From: Halomonas alkaliantarctica
GTDB taxonomy: Bacteria > Pseudomonadota > Gammaproteobacteria > Pseudomonadales > Halomonadaceae
Reading direction: 5' to 3'
NCBI RefSeq assembly: GCF_029854215.1
Contig: NZ_CP122961.1
Span: 558,001 to 622,000, forward strand
DNA: 64,000 nucleotides
Shown one piece after another: positions 18,363 through 26,920 of the stretch (the stretch's first letter is position 1; each line of letters begins with the position of its first letter). A model generated the notes under the pieces. It was not told where the DNA came from. It worked only from the letters and a program-made list of their open reading frames with translations, and did not search any database. The translations under genes were made by a program, and so were the position numbers.

Positions 18363-19553
18363 TCAGGCCCTTGCCGGGTGACGATTTAACCCGCGCATGG
18401 CGAGTAATCCGAGGATAGGCCCTGGTAGTAGCCACCAAATCACCGCCAGCGACTGGCTCGACCAGAGCGTGGTGACCAGCGCGATGGAGGGAATAGTTAG
18501 TCCAAAGCCGATCGCATTCATCATCGCCAGCGCCGCCCCTAGCCGCTCGGGTGGCGCCGTGGCGCTGGCCAGTGCAGAGAACTGCGCGGAGTCGGCAATC
18601 ACGCTGACGCCCCACACGCCGAGAAGCGCTAACAGCAGCCAGGGCGAGGTGCTGCCGAGTAGCGGATAAATCAAGCACAGCGCACCAGAGGTTGTCAGTG
18701 CCACGCAGGCCACTCGGGCACTGCCGATGTGACGGCTCCATTTGCCTGCGAGCACGCAGCCCGGTAGGCCCAACGCAATCACCGCAAAGCTTAGCCACGG
18801 CTGGGCGCTGTTTGAAGCGCCCAAGCGCTCCAGTTCCCGGGCGACCAGAAACGGCACCAGCGCCCACAGCGCATACAGTTCCCAGCAGTGGCCGAAATAA
18901 CCCAGCGCAGCGGCACGAAAACGGGGTTGCCTGAACGCTGCTAACCCCGCCCAAGGTCTTCCGCTCTTGGCGGTCGCCGGTAGGTGAGGGCCAACGCCCA
19001 GCTTGAAAATCATTAGTGCGGCGACCAATGCCAGTAGTGAAGCCAGCAGCAGTGGCCACTGCCAGGGTAAATGCAGCGTTAAACCGCGCAGCAGATGTGG
19101 GGAGGCAATACCCAGGGTGAGCATGCCCACCAACCAGCCCAGCGCTGCCCCTGCGTGGCTGGGTGTCCAGCTCACCACCAGCTTCATACCCAGCGGGTAA
19201 ATGCCCGCCAGGCAGAGCCCAGTCGCAAAGCGCGCAATAGCGGCGAGCGTTACGCTTTCAGCCACGCCGATAAAGGCGGCGTTGATCAGTGCGCCAAGAA
19301 CGGCAGAAAACGCAAACAGGTGGCTGGCACGAATGCGGTCAGCAAGGCCGGTGGTGGCGATCAGCAGCGTGCCGCTAATAAACCCAGCCTGAACGGCGAT
19401 GGTTAACAGGCCCAAGTCACTTTCGCTAAGGCCCACGGCCTCCTGCAGCGCCAAGCCAACGCCATTAACGCTAAACCATAGCGAGGTGCCAAACAGTTGG
19501 GCGATAACGATAACGGCCAATGGGGTGCGGGCTAACAAGGCGTGGGACAGCAT
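18363..19553 (-). CDS. MFS transporter
   Basis: A 396-residue protein with about 11-12 hydrophobic helices and the major-facilitator signature in loop 2-3 (GLADRIRASHLF, a GxxxDRxxR-like motif). The cargo is unknown; I see no motif that tells a drug, sugar or anion carrier. It lies between holC and valS on the minus strand, 103 bases ahead of valS, in a position that is empty in most gammaproteobacteria. Confidence 0.75.
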   Translation of the reverse strand: MLSHALLARTPLAVIVIAQLFGTSLWFSVNGVGLALQEAVGLSESDLGLLTIAVQAGFISGTLLIATTGLADRIRASHLFAFSAVLGALINAAFIGVAESVTLAAIARFATGLCLAGIYPLGMKLVVSWTPSHAGAALGWLVGMLTLGIASPHLLRGLTLHLPWQWPLLLASLLALVAALMIFKLGVGPHLPATAKSGRPWAGLAAFRQPRFRAAALGYFGHCWELYALWALVPFLVARELERLGASNSAQPWLSFAVIALGLPGCVLAGKWSRHIGSARVACVALTTSGALCLIYPLLGSTSPWLLLALLGVWGVSVIADSAQFSALASATAPPERLGAALAMMNAIGFGLTIPSIALVTTLWSSQSLAVIWWLLPGPILGLLAMRGLNRHPARA

Positions 19554-19594
19554 CGGCGCTCTCGTTTGTTAAGTTATTGTTGTTAAATAATGAG

Positions 19595-20026
19595 TTAACC
19601 GAGCTTATGCGGCACGACTTCATGCCCCATTTCTTTATAGCGCTGCCAACAGGCGCGTTTGGCGACCAGCACTTGTTGGTGCTGATTAATGATTTCGGCG
19701 ACCCGCGCGTAGCGCTCTACGCCCTCGGGAATCTCCGGGTGCAGATTAAGTAGCGCGGCCTCTTCTGTGGGCACCGGCAACTGCTGCCAACCAAGCGTGA
19801 TCGGTACGCTAGCAGCCATCTCGTTATCTTCTAATGCGTGGGGTAGGTAAGCGTCCGGGCGGAAATTCCACAGCGCGCTATCGGCCTGCTCAGCGAGGGC
19901 TTTATCTTCGCAATGCAGATGCAGCCGGTAGCCTTTGCGCCAGATGGTTTCGGCGAGCTTGCAGGCAAACTGCAAACGCGCTTCTAAGGTTGTATCGGGC
20001 AAAATGTAGAAATCAATGCGCGCCAT
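19595..20026 (-). CDS. holC: DNA polymerase III chi subunit
   Basis: The chi subunit links the clamp-loader to single-strand binding protein at the replication fork. The 143-residue length fits (E. coli 147). The N-terminal ARIDFYILPDTTLEAR, the central RKGYRLHLHCEDKALAEQ and WNFRPDAYLPH are typical of HolC. It lies between ilvE and the MFS gene, 42 bases downstream of its neighbour. Expression probably follows pepA. Confidence 0.92.
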   Translation of the reverse strand: MARIDFYILPDTTLEARLQFACKLAETIWRKGYRLHLHCEDKALAEQADSALWNFRPDAYLPHALEDNEMAASVPITLGWQQLPVPTEEAALLNLHPEIPEGVERYARVAEIINQHQQVLVAKRACWQRYKEMGHEVVPHKLG

Positions 20027-20100
20027 GGCGGTTCCAGGTAAGTTGGTTCCAGAAACAACACCGCCGCATAAATGCGGCGGTATGGGGGTAAGCCCTAGCG

Positions 20101-21216
20101 TTACACCAACTTGGTTAGCCAGCCGTACTTATCTTCGCTGCGACCGTACTGCAGATCGAGCAGCTTGGTCCGGATGCGCATGGCGACTTCATTGCTGTTG
20201 TTATCTGCTGTGAGACGAATACGCTCGTGCTCGCTGACCAGTTCGCCCACCGGGGTGATGACCGCAGCGGTGCCACAGGCAAATACTTCGGTGATCTCGC
20301 CGGACGCCGCGCCTTCACGCCACTCGTCAATGCTAATAGCGCGCTCTTCTGGCGTCAGACCTTCATCTTTGGCCAGCGTGAGGACTGAATTGCGCGTCAC
20401 GCCTTCTAAAATGGTGTCGGTCAGGCGGGGTGTGACCAAGCGACCATCTTTGAAGACGAAGAACAGGTTCATACCGCCCAGCTCTTCCACCCACTTGTTT
20501 TCTGCCGCATCAAGAAACGCTACCTGACCACACTGGTGGGCTTCGGCCTCTTTCTGCGCGGCTAATGAAGCGGCGTAGTTACCGCCACATTTGGCAAAAC
20601 CGGTGCCGCCTGCAGCAGCGCGCTTATAGTTTGAGGAGAGCCATATCGAAACCGGAGCAACGCCACCTTTAAAGTACGCCGCCGCCGGAGAGGCGATCAC
20701 GTAGTAATCGACTTCCTGCGACGGGCGCACGCCGAGAAACGCTTCCGAGGCGATCATAAACGGACGCAGATAGAGGCTGCACTCGTCAGAAGCGCTGGCA
20801 GGCGTGGGCACCCAGGCGTGGTCTTGCGCTAATAGTGCTTTCAGTGAGCCAATGAAGTCTTCATCGGAAAGCTCGGGTAGTGCCAAGCGGCGGGCACTGC
20901 GGCGAAAACGCTCGGCGTTTTTCTCTGGGCGGAACGTCCAGATAGAGCCGTCGGCATGGCGATAGGCTTTGATGCCCTCAAAAATCTCCTGACCGTAGTG
21001 CAGTACGGAGGCGGCAGGATCAAGAGTTAGCGGGCCGTAGGGGCGCACCTGATGTCCATGCCAGTCAGCGTCGCCAGTCCAACGGATATGCGCCATATGA
21101 TCGGTAAAGTAACGACCAAAACCGGGGTTTTTAAGAATATTTTCACGTATTTCATCGGCCATCGGCTGATTGGATGGCAGAGTTTCAAAACTCGTTTCAA
21201 AGCTGGCAGTGGGCAC
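20101..21216 (-). CDS. ilvE: Branched-chain amino acid aminotransferase (group II)
   Basis: Transfers the amino group between branched-chain amino acids and their 2-oxo acids, the last step of Leu/Ile/Val synthesis, with PLP. The 371-residue length and the start TLPSNQPMADEI place it in the longer group II (TIGR01123), not the 309-residue E. coli type. A fold-type IV PLP lysine is expected within NYKRAAAGGTGFAKCGGNYA. EELGGMNLFFV and FACGTAAVITPVG are conserved. The start is GTG with GGAGAG upstream. It follows pepA on the same strand with a gap of 168 bases and precedes holC. Confidence 0.93.
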   Translation of the reverse strand: MPTASFETSFETLPSNQPMADEIRENILKNPGFGRYFTDHMAHIRWTGDADWHGHQVRPYGPLTLDPAASVLHYGQEIFEGIKAYRHADGSIWTFRPEKNAERFRRSARRLALPELSDEDFIGSLKALLAQDHAWVPTPASASDECSLYLRPFMIASEAFLGVRPSQEVDYYVIASPAAAYFKGGVAPVSIWLSSNYKRAAAGGTGFAKCGGNYAASLAAQKEAEAHQCGQVAFLDAAENKWVEELGGMNLFFVFKDGRLVTPRLTDTILEGVTRNSVLTLAKDEGLTPEERAISIDEWREGAASGEITEVFACGTAAVITPVGELVSEHERIRLTADNNSNEVAMRIRTKLLDLQYGRSEDKYGWLTKLV

Positions 21217-21384
21217 GGCTGTTACTCTCCGCTTGAACCGACCCTATTAGCAGGGCGGTTGGGTGTTATTGACGATAACTTGATAGCGATAGAGGCCCAG
21301 CGAGTGTTAGCCCGCTGCACCTTAATACGTTCAGGTTTAACGGTTGCCGTGCAGAAAGGCAACCGTTGATGACGCGTTGTGATA

Positions 21385-22905
21385 TTAGGCGTCGCTCTTT
21401 TCTACTTGTGCGTCTGTTTCACGGTCAAGCAGGTACTGGGTTAGCAGCCCCACTGGGCGTCCGGTGGCGCCTTTCTGCTTGCCGGAGTGCCAGGCGGTAC
21501 CGGCGATATCCAGGTGCGCCCAGGGGAAATGATCGGCAAAGCGCGACAAAAAGCATGCGGCGGTAATCGTGCCCGCGGGGCGGCCGCCAATATTGGCCAG
21601 GTCGGCAAAGTTGGATTCAAGTTGCTCTTGATACTCGTCCCACAACGGCAGGTGCCAAGCGCGATCCCAGGCCGCTTCGCCCGCATCCAACAGATCCAGC
21701 GCCAAGTCGTCGTCGTTGGAGAGCAGGCCGGTGGCGTGGTGGCCCAGGCCCACAATCACGGCGCCGGTGAGAGTAGCGATATCCACCACGCTGGCCGGGG
21801 TAAAGCGCTCGGCATAAGTGAGTGCATCGCACAACACCAAGCGGCCTTCCGCGTCGGTGTTGAGCACTTCCACGGTCAAGCCTTTAAGGGTCTTGATGAT
21901 ATCGCCGGGCTTGGTGGCATTGCCGTCGGGCATGTTTTCCGCAGCGGCAACGATAAATACCAGATTGAGCTTAGGTTTAATCGCCAATACCGCTTTGACG
22001 GTGCCGAATACGCTGGCGGCGCCGCACATGTCGAACTTCATTTCGTCCATGCCTTCGCCGGGCTTCAGAGAAATGCCGCCGGTATCAAAGGTAATGCCTT
22101 TGCCTACCAATACATGGGGCGCTTCTTCGCTTTCTTCGGCGCCCTGGTACTTCATAACGATCAGGCGTGTTGGTTCTTTGCTGCCACGACCTACAGAGAG
22201 AAGCGAGCCTGCGCCCAGGGCTTCCAGCGCTTCTTCATCGAGAATGTCGACTTCAAGTGCGCCTTGTGAGTCGCGGCCCAATTGCTGCGCCTGATCGGCC
22301 AAATAGCGGGGCGTGCAGATGTTAGCGGGCAGGTTGCCAAGGGTGCGGGTATAGTTGATGCCTTGGCCAATAGCGTTGCCGACTAACGCCCCTTGCTTAA
22401 CCTGTGGCACAGCATCAGCATCGCTGATCATTAATGTCAGCTTGGCAAGGCTGGGGGCCGGTGCAGGTGATGATTTGAATTGGTCGAAGCGATAAATAGC
22501 CCGCTCGGCCGCTTCCATTACCTTGCGTGCTTTCCAGGCCGCATCGCGGTCAGTCAGCGGAACATCGGCAAATACGACGCTGGCTTCGTCGATGGGCAGT
22601 TTTACCAGCGCGGTCATGGCCGCATCCAGCGCCTTGATAAAGGCCGCTTCCTGGCATTTTTCGCGCTCACCCAAGCCCACCAGTAAGATGCGTTCGGTGC
22701 CCAGACCGGGGGCAAAGGGCACCATTTGCACGTTACCCAGCGCTGCGTCAAAGTCGCCGCGCTCCAGTAACTGGCCGATCAGGCGCTCGCTGGCGTCGTC
22801 CAGTTTGGCGACGGTGGGCAATAGATCGCCCCCTTTAAAAACCGGCACCAAGAGGCAGGGTGTTTCAGCTTTGGCCGGGTTTGCGGTCTGAACGGAAAAT
22901 TCCAT
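21385..22905 (-). CDS. pepA: Leucyl aminopeptidase (cytosol aminopeptidase A)
   Basis: An M17 metallo-exopeptidase, 506 residues. The catalytic lysine is in GKGITFDTGG, and the metal-binding block NTDAEGRLVLCDALTYAE is present complete. In E. coli it also acts as a DNA-binding regulator (carAB, Xer recombination). It starts 152 bases from lptF and is divergent from it, the common gammaproteobacterial arrangement, with a GC-rich hairpin in between. Holds the first place in the block pepA-ilvE-holC. Confidence 0.96.
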   Translation of the reverse strand: MEFSVQTANPAKAETPCLLVPVFKGGDLLPTVAKLDDASERLIGQLLERGDFDAALGNVQMVPFAPGLGTERILLVGLGEREKCQEAAFIKALDAAMTALVKLPIDEASVVFADVPLTDRDAAWKARKVMEAAERAIYRFDQFKSSPAPAPSLAKLTLMISDADAVPQVKQGALVGNAIGQGINYTRTLGNLPANICTPRYLADQAQQLGRDSQGALEVDILDEEALEALGAGSLLSVGRGSKEPTRLIVMKYQGAEESEEAPHVLVGKGITFDTGGISLKPGEGMDEMKFDMCGAASVFGTVKAVLAIKPKLNLVFIVAAAENMPDGNATKPGDIIKTLKGLTVEVLNTDAEGRLVLCDALTYAERFTPASVVDIATLTGAVIVGLGHHATGLLSNDDDLALDLLDAGEAAWDRAWHLPLWDEYQEQLESNFADLANIGGRPAGTITAACFLSRFADHFPWAHLDIAGTAWHSGKQKGATGRPVGLLTQYLLDRETDAQVEKSDA

Positions 22906-22922
22906 GACGTCTCCAACAAGAC

Positions 22923-22958
22923 AAGCAACGGGGGATTCGGGATAATGCCCCGTTGCTT
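22923..22958. other. Hairpin in the pepA-lptF intergenic region
   Basis: A perfect 11-base inverted repeat AAGCAACGGGG / CCCCGTTGCTT with a 14-base loop. On the plus strand it is followed by TTTTGATTTTGATTTTG, so it resembles a terminator for rightward transcription into lptF; on the minus strand it lies in the pepA leader, 18 bases ahead of the ATG. It could stop stray transcription towards lptF or form a leader structure for pepA. No gene ends on its left in the plus direction. Confidence 0.6.
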
Positions 22959-23057
22959 TTGATTTTGATTTTGAAAAGGGACTGTAAATAGTTTGATTAG
23001 TGTACCCAAGCCATGCGCTTATTGCATGGCATCCTGCACGACTAGCCGGAGAGCGCG

Positions 23058-24137
23058 TTGATTTTATTTCGGTATCTAACTCGCGAAGTGTTACTCACCA
23101 TGTCGGCGGTCGCTGGCATTCTGCTGCTGGTGATCATGGGCAGCCGCTTTATCCGTTATTTTTCGGACGCGGCGGAAGGCGATATCCCTGTCTCTATGCT
23201 AGGTAGCCTGATGATGTTTCACCTGCCGGGCTTTATGGAATTGATCCTACCGCTGTCGTTTTTTCTAGGCATCCTGCTCGCCTACGGGCAGCTCTATATG
23301 AACAGCGAAATCACTGTGATGGTCGCCTGCGGGATGAGCCCTACGCGGCTGTTGAAAGTGACCCTGCTGCCCGCCAGCGTCGTCTCGGTGCTGGTCGGTG
23401 TCTGTAGCCTATGGCTGACGCCTTTTGGGGCGCTGCAAACCGAAACTGCGTTGGAAGAGCAACGTAGTCGCCTGGATGTTTCCGTACTGGCCCCAGGGCG
23501 CTTTCAAGAGTTCGGCGGTGGCCGTACTGCCTATATAGGCGGCTTCTCTAGCGACGGCACGGAAATGCGAGACGTGCTGGTGCACGAACAAAACCAGCCG
23601 GGCGACGAAGGCACCCACGACTTCGTTACCCGTGCGGTATCGGGCTATCAAGAGACCCGGCTCGAAACCGGTAGCCGTTTTCTGGTGTTGGATGATGGTG
23701 AGCGCTACGGGGTGACGCCTGGCGAGAAGAGTGCCGAACGGCTCACGTTTGAGCGCTATACGCTGCGCCTGGGGTTGAGTCGCGACCGGCAGGAGCTTGA
23801 TTCACTGGAGTATGCCACCACGCCAGCGCTATGGAATAATCCAAGCCCCCGTGCCCAAGCCCAGTGGCAGTGGCGGGCGGGGCTGCCACTGATGGTATTT
23901 GTATTGGCTTTATTGGCACAGCCCCTTTCACGGGTTAATCCCCGCCAGGGGCGTTTTGGCAAACTACTGCCGGCCGTGTTTTTATACGTCGCCTATCTTA
24001 GCCTGCTGCTTGCGGTAGTTGATGCGATTGGCGGCGGTACTTGGCCCACTACGCTGGGCGTGTGGCCAGTGCATGGGCTGTTTTTCGGGCTGGGCCTATT
24101 ATTGCTATGGCGCTCGCAACACAAGGGGATGCGCTAA
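23058..24137 (+). CDS. lptF: LPS export ABC permease LptF
   Basis: One of the two inner-membrane permeases of LptB2FGC, which pulls lipopolysaccharide out of the inner membrane towards LptA and the outer membrane. The 359 residues begin ILFRYLTREVLLT as in E. coli LptF, with three helices, a periplasmic beta-jellyroll, then three more helices (NPRQGRF in the cytoplasmic part). SEITVMVACGMSP is the LptF coupling-helix region. The start is TTG, supported by a good GGAGAG site nine bases upstream and the lack of an ATG. It overlaps lptG by one base (TAATG). Confidence 0.95.
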   Translation: MILFRYLTREVLLTMSAVAGILLLVIMGSRFIRYFSDAAEGDIPVSMLGSLMMFHLPGFMELILPLSFFLGILLAYGQLYMNSEITVMVACGMSPTRLLKVTLLPASVVSVLVGVCSLWLTPFGALQTETALEEQRSRLDVSVLAPGRFQEFGGGRTAYIGGFSSDGTEMRDVLVHEQNQPGDEGTHDFVTRAVSGYQETRLETGSRFLVLDDGERYGVTPGEKSAERLTFERYTLRLGLSRDRQELDSLEYATTPALWNNPSPRAQAQWQWRAGLPLMVFVLALLAQPLSRVNPRQGRFGKLLPAVFLYVAYLSLLLAVVDAIGGGTWPTTLGVWPVHGLFFGLGLLLLWRSQHKGMR

Positions 24138-25216
24138 TGCTGACGTTGCTAACAGTCGCTGACCGTCTCGACCGTTATATTGCCCGCAATGTTCTGGCGG
24201 CTATTGTCGTCGTTCAGTTCGTGCTATTGGGCTTGGATATCACCATCGCCTATATCGATGATTTAGGTGATGTGCAGGAAGGCTATACGGCCTTAGATGC
24301 ACTCCTTTACTTGCTAATGCGTACACCTTGGCGCTTCTATCAGTACGCCCCGGTGGCGGTATTGATAGGGGCGCTGATTGGCTTGGGCAGCATGGCCTCC
24401 AGTAACGAGCTCACCGTCATGCGCGCCGCTGGCCGCTCCTTGGCGCGGATTTTGTGGGGAGTGATGAAGCCAGTACTGGTCGTAGTGGTTGTAGTGCTGT
24501 TAGTCGCTGAGTATGTCAGCCCGCGTACCGAGCAGTATGCCGAAGCATGGCGGCTGGAAAAACTCCAGGGGGAAGGCGCTGTGTTGACCAGTCGCAGCGG
24601 CTGGCAGATTGAGGGCGACAGCGTCTACCGCTTTGGGGCAATTCGCGCTGATAATGTTGTGCTTCAATTATCCCGCTACCGTTTTGATGAGCAGCAGCTA
24701 GTCGAAGCCACCTACGCCCAGCGTGCTCGATGGGAGGGCGATGCTTGGCGCTTGGAAAACGTCACTACCACGCGCATTTTCGATGATCATACCGAGTCTG
24801 ACCAAGTAGCAAGCTTGGACTGGGAAACCTCCTTTACGCCCACCCAATTAGAGAGGCTGCTGCGCGATATCGAGAGTCAGGCACCCAGCGAACTTTGGGC
24901 TTATGCCCAGTTCCTTGAAGGTCAGGGCCTGCAGAATGACCAAGCGCTGCTCTATTTTTGGCAGAAGATGTTGATGCCACTCACCATGGGGTCGCTGGTG
25001 CTAATTGCTGCCTCCTTTGTGTTTGGCCCCTTGCGTACCGTGGCTGCAGGCACCCGAGTGTTTTACGGCGTTATCACCGGGCTTACCTTTAAGTACGTGC
25101 AGGATCTGCTGGCGCCCGCCTCGACGATTTTTGGCTTTTCACCCGTCTGGGCCGTGCTGGTGCCTACGCTGGCGTGTGCCGGGGTCGGGATATTCTTCCT
25201 GCGTCGCAATGGTTAA
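24137..25216 (+). CDS. lptG: LPS export ABC permease LptG
   Basis: The partner permease of LptF in the lipopolysaccharide exporter. It starts at ATG 24137, sharing the A of the lptF stop codon (TAATG), and is 359 residues long. Membrane helices flank a periplasmic jellyroll domain, and SSNELTVMRAAG is the coupling helix, as in other LptG. The RDD protein gene follows after 67 bases, perhaps in the same transcript. Confidence 0.95.
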   Translation: MLTLLTVADRLDRYIARNVLAAIVVVQFVLLGLDITIAYIDDLGDVQEGYTALDALLYLLMRTPWRFYQYAPVAVLIGALIGLGSMASSNELTVMRAAGRSLARILWGVMKPVLVVVVVVLLVAEYVSPRTEQYAEAWRLEKLQGEGAVLTSRSGWQIEGDSVYRFGAIRADNVVLQLSRYRFDEQQLVEATYAQRARWEGDAWRLENVTTTRIFDDHTESDQVASLDWETSFTPTQLERLLRDIESQAPSELWAYAQFLEGQGLQNDQALLYFWQKMLMPLTMGSLVLIAASFVFGPLRTVAAGTRVFYGVITGLTFKYVQDLLAPASTIFGFSPVWAVLVPTLACAGVGIFFLRRNG

Positions 25217-25283
25217 TGCCGCAACGGGCAGCTAATACGGCCGATGATTATCCAAAACAGCCAACCAGGAGCCGAGAAAAACG

Positions 25284-25757
25284 ATGCAAACACGACGCTT
25301 TACTCAGTTAGATAGCGTATGGCCAGCGGGCCTTGGGCGACGACTGGGTGCCATGCTGTACGACGGCTTCTTAGTCACCGCGATTTGGATCGCAGTAACG
25401 GTCACGCATATGGTTTTTTTCCGCTATGTGCTTGGCCAACAGCCCGAAGAGATTGGCACTACGCCTAGTGATGTTTGGAGTCTGCGTCTCATGCTGGTGT
25501 TTTTTGTCACGCTGTTTTTTGTTTTTTCCTGGTCACGCGGTGGCATGACTCTCGGCATGCAGGCGTGGCGGCTGAGGGTGCAATCGGCAGATGGCCGTTC
25601 GTTGAATTTGAAGCAGTGCCTGATTCGCTGCGCGGTGGCGTGGCTCTCGTTACTGGCCTTTGGTTTGGGTTACTTATGGGTGCTGTTCGATAAACAGCGC
25701 CGTAGCTGGCCGGATATTGCTTCCAACACGCAAACGGTGGTTTTGCCGAAAAAATAA
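25284..25757 (+). CDS. RDD-family membrane protein
   Basis: A 157-residue inner-membrane protein with three or four helices. The RDD hallmarks are an arginine at LGRRLGAMLYD near residue 24 and two aspartates, in the YDG and KQRRSWPDIAS positions. GMTLGMQAWRLRVQ and YLWVLFDKQRRSWPD are typical of the family, and the length is normal. RDD proteins have been suggested to support Na+(Li+)/H+ exchange in halophiles, but most members have no proven role. It probably uses the lptFG transcript. Confidence 0.8.
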   Translation: MQTRRFTQLDSVWPAGLGRRLGAMLYDGFLVTAIWIAVTVTHMVFFRYVLGQQPEEIGTTPSDVWSLRLMLVFFVTLFFVFSWSRGGMTLGMQAWRLRVQSADGRSLNLKQCLIRCAVAWLSLLAFGLGYLWVLFDKQRRSWPDIASNTQTVVLPKK

Positions 25758-25793
25758 TTCTTACTGGTGTGAGCCGAAAAGTAGCGCTGAGAC

Positions 25794-25816
25794 AGTACCT
25801 TATGGTGGTACTTTTG
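25794..25816 (+). terminator. Weak terminator after the RDD gene
   Basis: Six-base stem AGTACC / GGTACT with a seven-base loop, followed by TTTGTT. It lies 37 bases after the RDD stop and before the iron genes, so it probably ends the lptFG transcript. Confidence 0.4.
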
Positions 25817-25869
25817 TTGGTTAAGACGAATAGATAACAAAAAGCAGTCATTTCTACTTGATAAGATGT

Positions 25870-25887
25870 ATGCGAATCATTTACATT
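25870..25887 (+). promoter_or_regulatory. Probable Fur box ahead of bfd
   Basis: ATGCGAATCATTTACATT matches the 18-base Fur site commonly written ATGATAATCATTTGCATT at 15 positions. It sits 28 bases upstream of the bfd ATG, in promoter range. Iron-responsive control by Fur is expected for bacterioferritin-associated ferredoxin. Confidence 0.55.
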
Positions 25888-25915
25888 CATCTCATGACTT
25901 TTATGAGGTGTCGCC

Positions 25916-26122
25916 ATGTACGTATGCGTGTGCAAGGGAGTAACCGACCATCAGATTCGCCAGCACGTTAGCGACGGAGCGCGCAGCTGGCGAGAAGTAC
26001 GTGAGGCAACCGGCTGCGCAACGCAGTGCGGTAAGTGTGCGTGCTACGCTAAATCTATTACCCGCGATGCCGTTCATGAAGCACGCCAAGAAGCCGATAT
26101 GGGCCTTGCTTACGCCGTGTGA
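25916..26122 (+). CDS. bfd: Bacterioferritin-associated ferredoxin
   Basis: A 68-residue [2Fe-2S] protein that delivers electrons to bacterioferritin for release of stored iron. The ligands Cys4, Cys6, Cys38 and Cys41 are visible (CVC and CGKC). Extra cysteines stand at 34 and 43 (GCATQCGKCAC). The C-terminal tail is longer than in E. coli. It is 205 bases upstream of bfr on the same strand, so the pair probably forms a functional unit. Confidence 0.93.
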   Translation: MYVCVCKGVTDHQIRQHVSDGARSWREVREATGCATQCGKCACYAKSITRDAVHEARQEADMGLAYAV

Positions 26123-26190
26123 CGCGAATCACTATTGTTAGGGTTATCTTTAGCAAATATATGATTTGCTTGAACTTTTGAATACCTTAT

Positions 26191-26237
26191 CTATACTCTC
26201 TGTAAAGCTGGGAGTGTAGCTATACTCATCTATACTT
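26191..26237 (+). promoter_or_regulatory. Repeated CTATACTC elements upstream of bfr
   Basis: CTATACTC lies at 26191-26198 and 26220-26227, and CTATACTT at 26230-26237. The second copy is the right half of an almost perfect 16-base palindrome, GAGTGTAGCTATACTC (26212-26227). This is about 90-140 bases ahead of the bfr ATG. It looks like an operator array for an unknown regulator; the copies do not resemble Fur boxes. Confidence 0.4.
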
Positions 26238-26327
26238 CTCTCCAAACGTAACTGCTTGATCGCGTTATTTAAAGGCCAGCTTAACCATTGGTATATACAT
26301 CAGCATTACAGTAGATAAGGTGACGTT

Positions 26328-26810
26328 ATGAAAGGTGATACTAAAGTTCTCGAGCATCTCAATAAGGCGCTCGGTAACGAACTGGTCGCGATTAATCAGT
26401 ACTTTTTGCACGCCAAAATGTACAAAGATTGGGGCCTGAAAGCGTTAGCCAAATGGGAATACGATGAGTCCATCGAAGAGATGCAGCACGCTGACAAGAT
26501 CATCGAGCGCATTCTGTTTCTGGAAGGCATTCCCAACCTGCAAGACCTGGGTAAGCTGCACATCGGCGAAAACGTTAAAGAGATGCTCGAAAGTGATCTT
26601 AAAATCGAGCACGATGGCCGCAACGACTATATCGAAGCCATCACGTATTGCGAAAGCGTTAAAGATTACGTTACCCGCGATATGCTTCGCGATCTGCTCG
26701 CCGACGAAGAAGGCCACATCGACCATATCGAAACTGAGCTCAAACTGATTGAGCAGGTCGGTATTCAGAACTACCTGCAGCGCCAGATGCAAATGGCAGG
26801 CGAAGAGTAA
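26328..26810 (+). CDS. bfr: Bacterioferritin
   Basis: A haem-containing ferritin that stores iron as a mineral core in a 24-subunit shell. The 160 residues align with E. coli Bfr almost without gaps. The ferroxidase ligands Glu18, Glu51, His54, Glu94, Glu127 and His130, and the haem ligand Met52 are all present ([17 protein letters not shown]). A bidirectional terminator follows. It lies behind bfd, its electron donor, and behind the repeated CTATACTC elements. Confidence 0.96.
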   Translation: MKGDTKVLEHLNKALGNELVAINQYFLHAKMYKDWGLKALAKWEYDESIEEMQHADKIIERILFLEGIPNLQDLGKLHIGENVKEMLESDLKIEHDGRNDYIEAITYCESVKDYVTRDMLRDLLADEEGHIDHIETELKLIEQVGIQNYLQRQMQMAGEE

Positions 26811-26863
26811 AACGCTATAGCTAATCTGTTAGCTGACTTTTGGCTCAGCTATTAGCGTAACGT

Positions 26864-26893
26864 AAAACGGGCAGCTTAAAGGCTGCCCGTTTT
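26864..26893. terminator. Bidirectional terminator between bfr and the CstA gene
   Basis: Perfect 12-base stem AAAACGGGCAGC / GCTGCCCGTTTT with a six-base loop. The A-rich and T-rich ends let it work in both directions. It is 54 bases after the bfr stop and 28 bases after the minus-strand stop of the convergent CstA-type gene. Confidence 0.88.
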
Positions 26894-26920
26894 CTATTGC
26901 TGATACCCAACCTTTACGCA

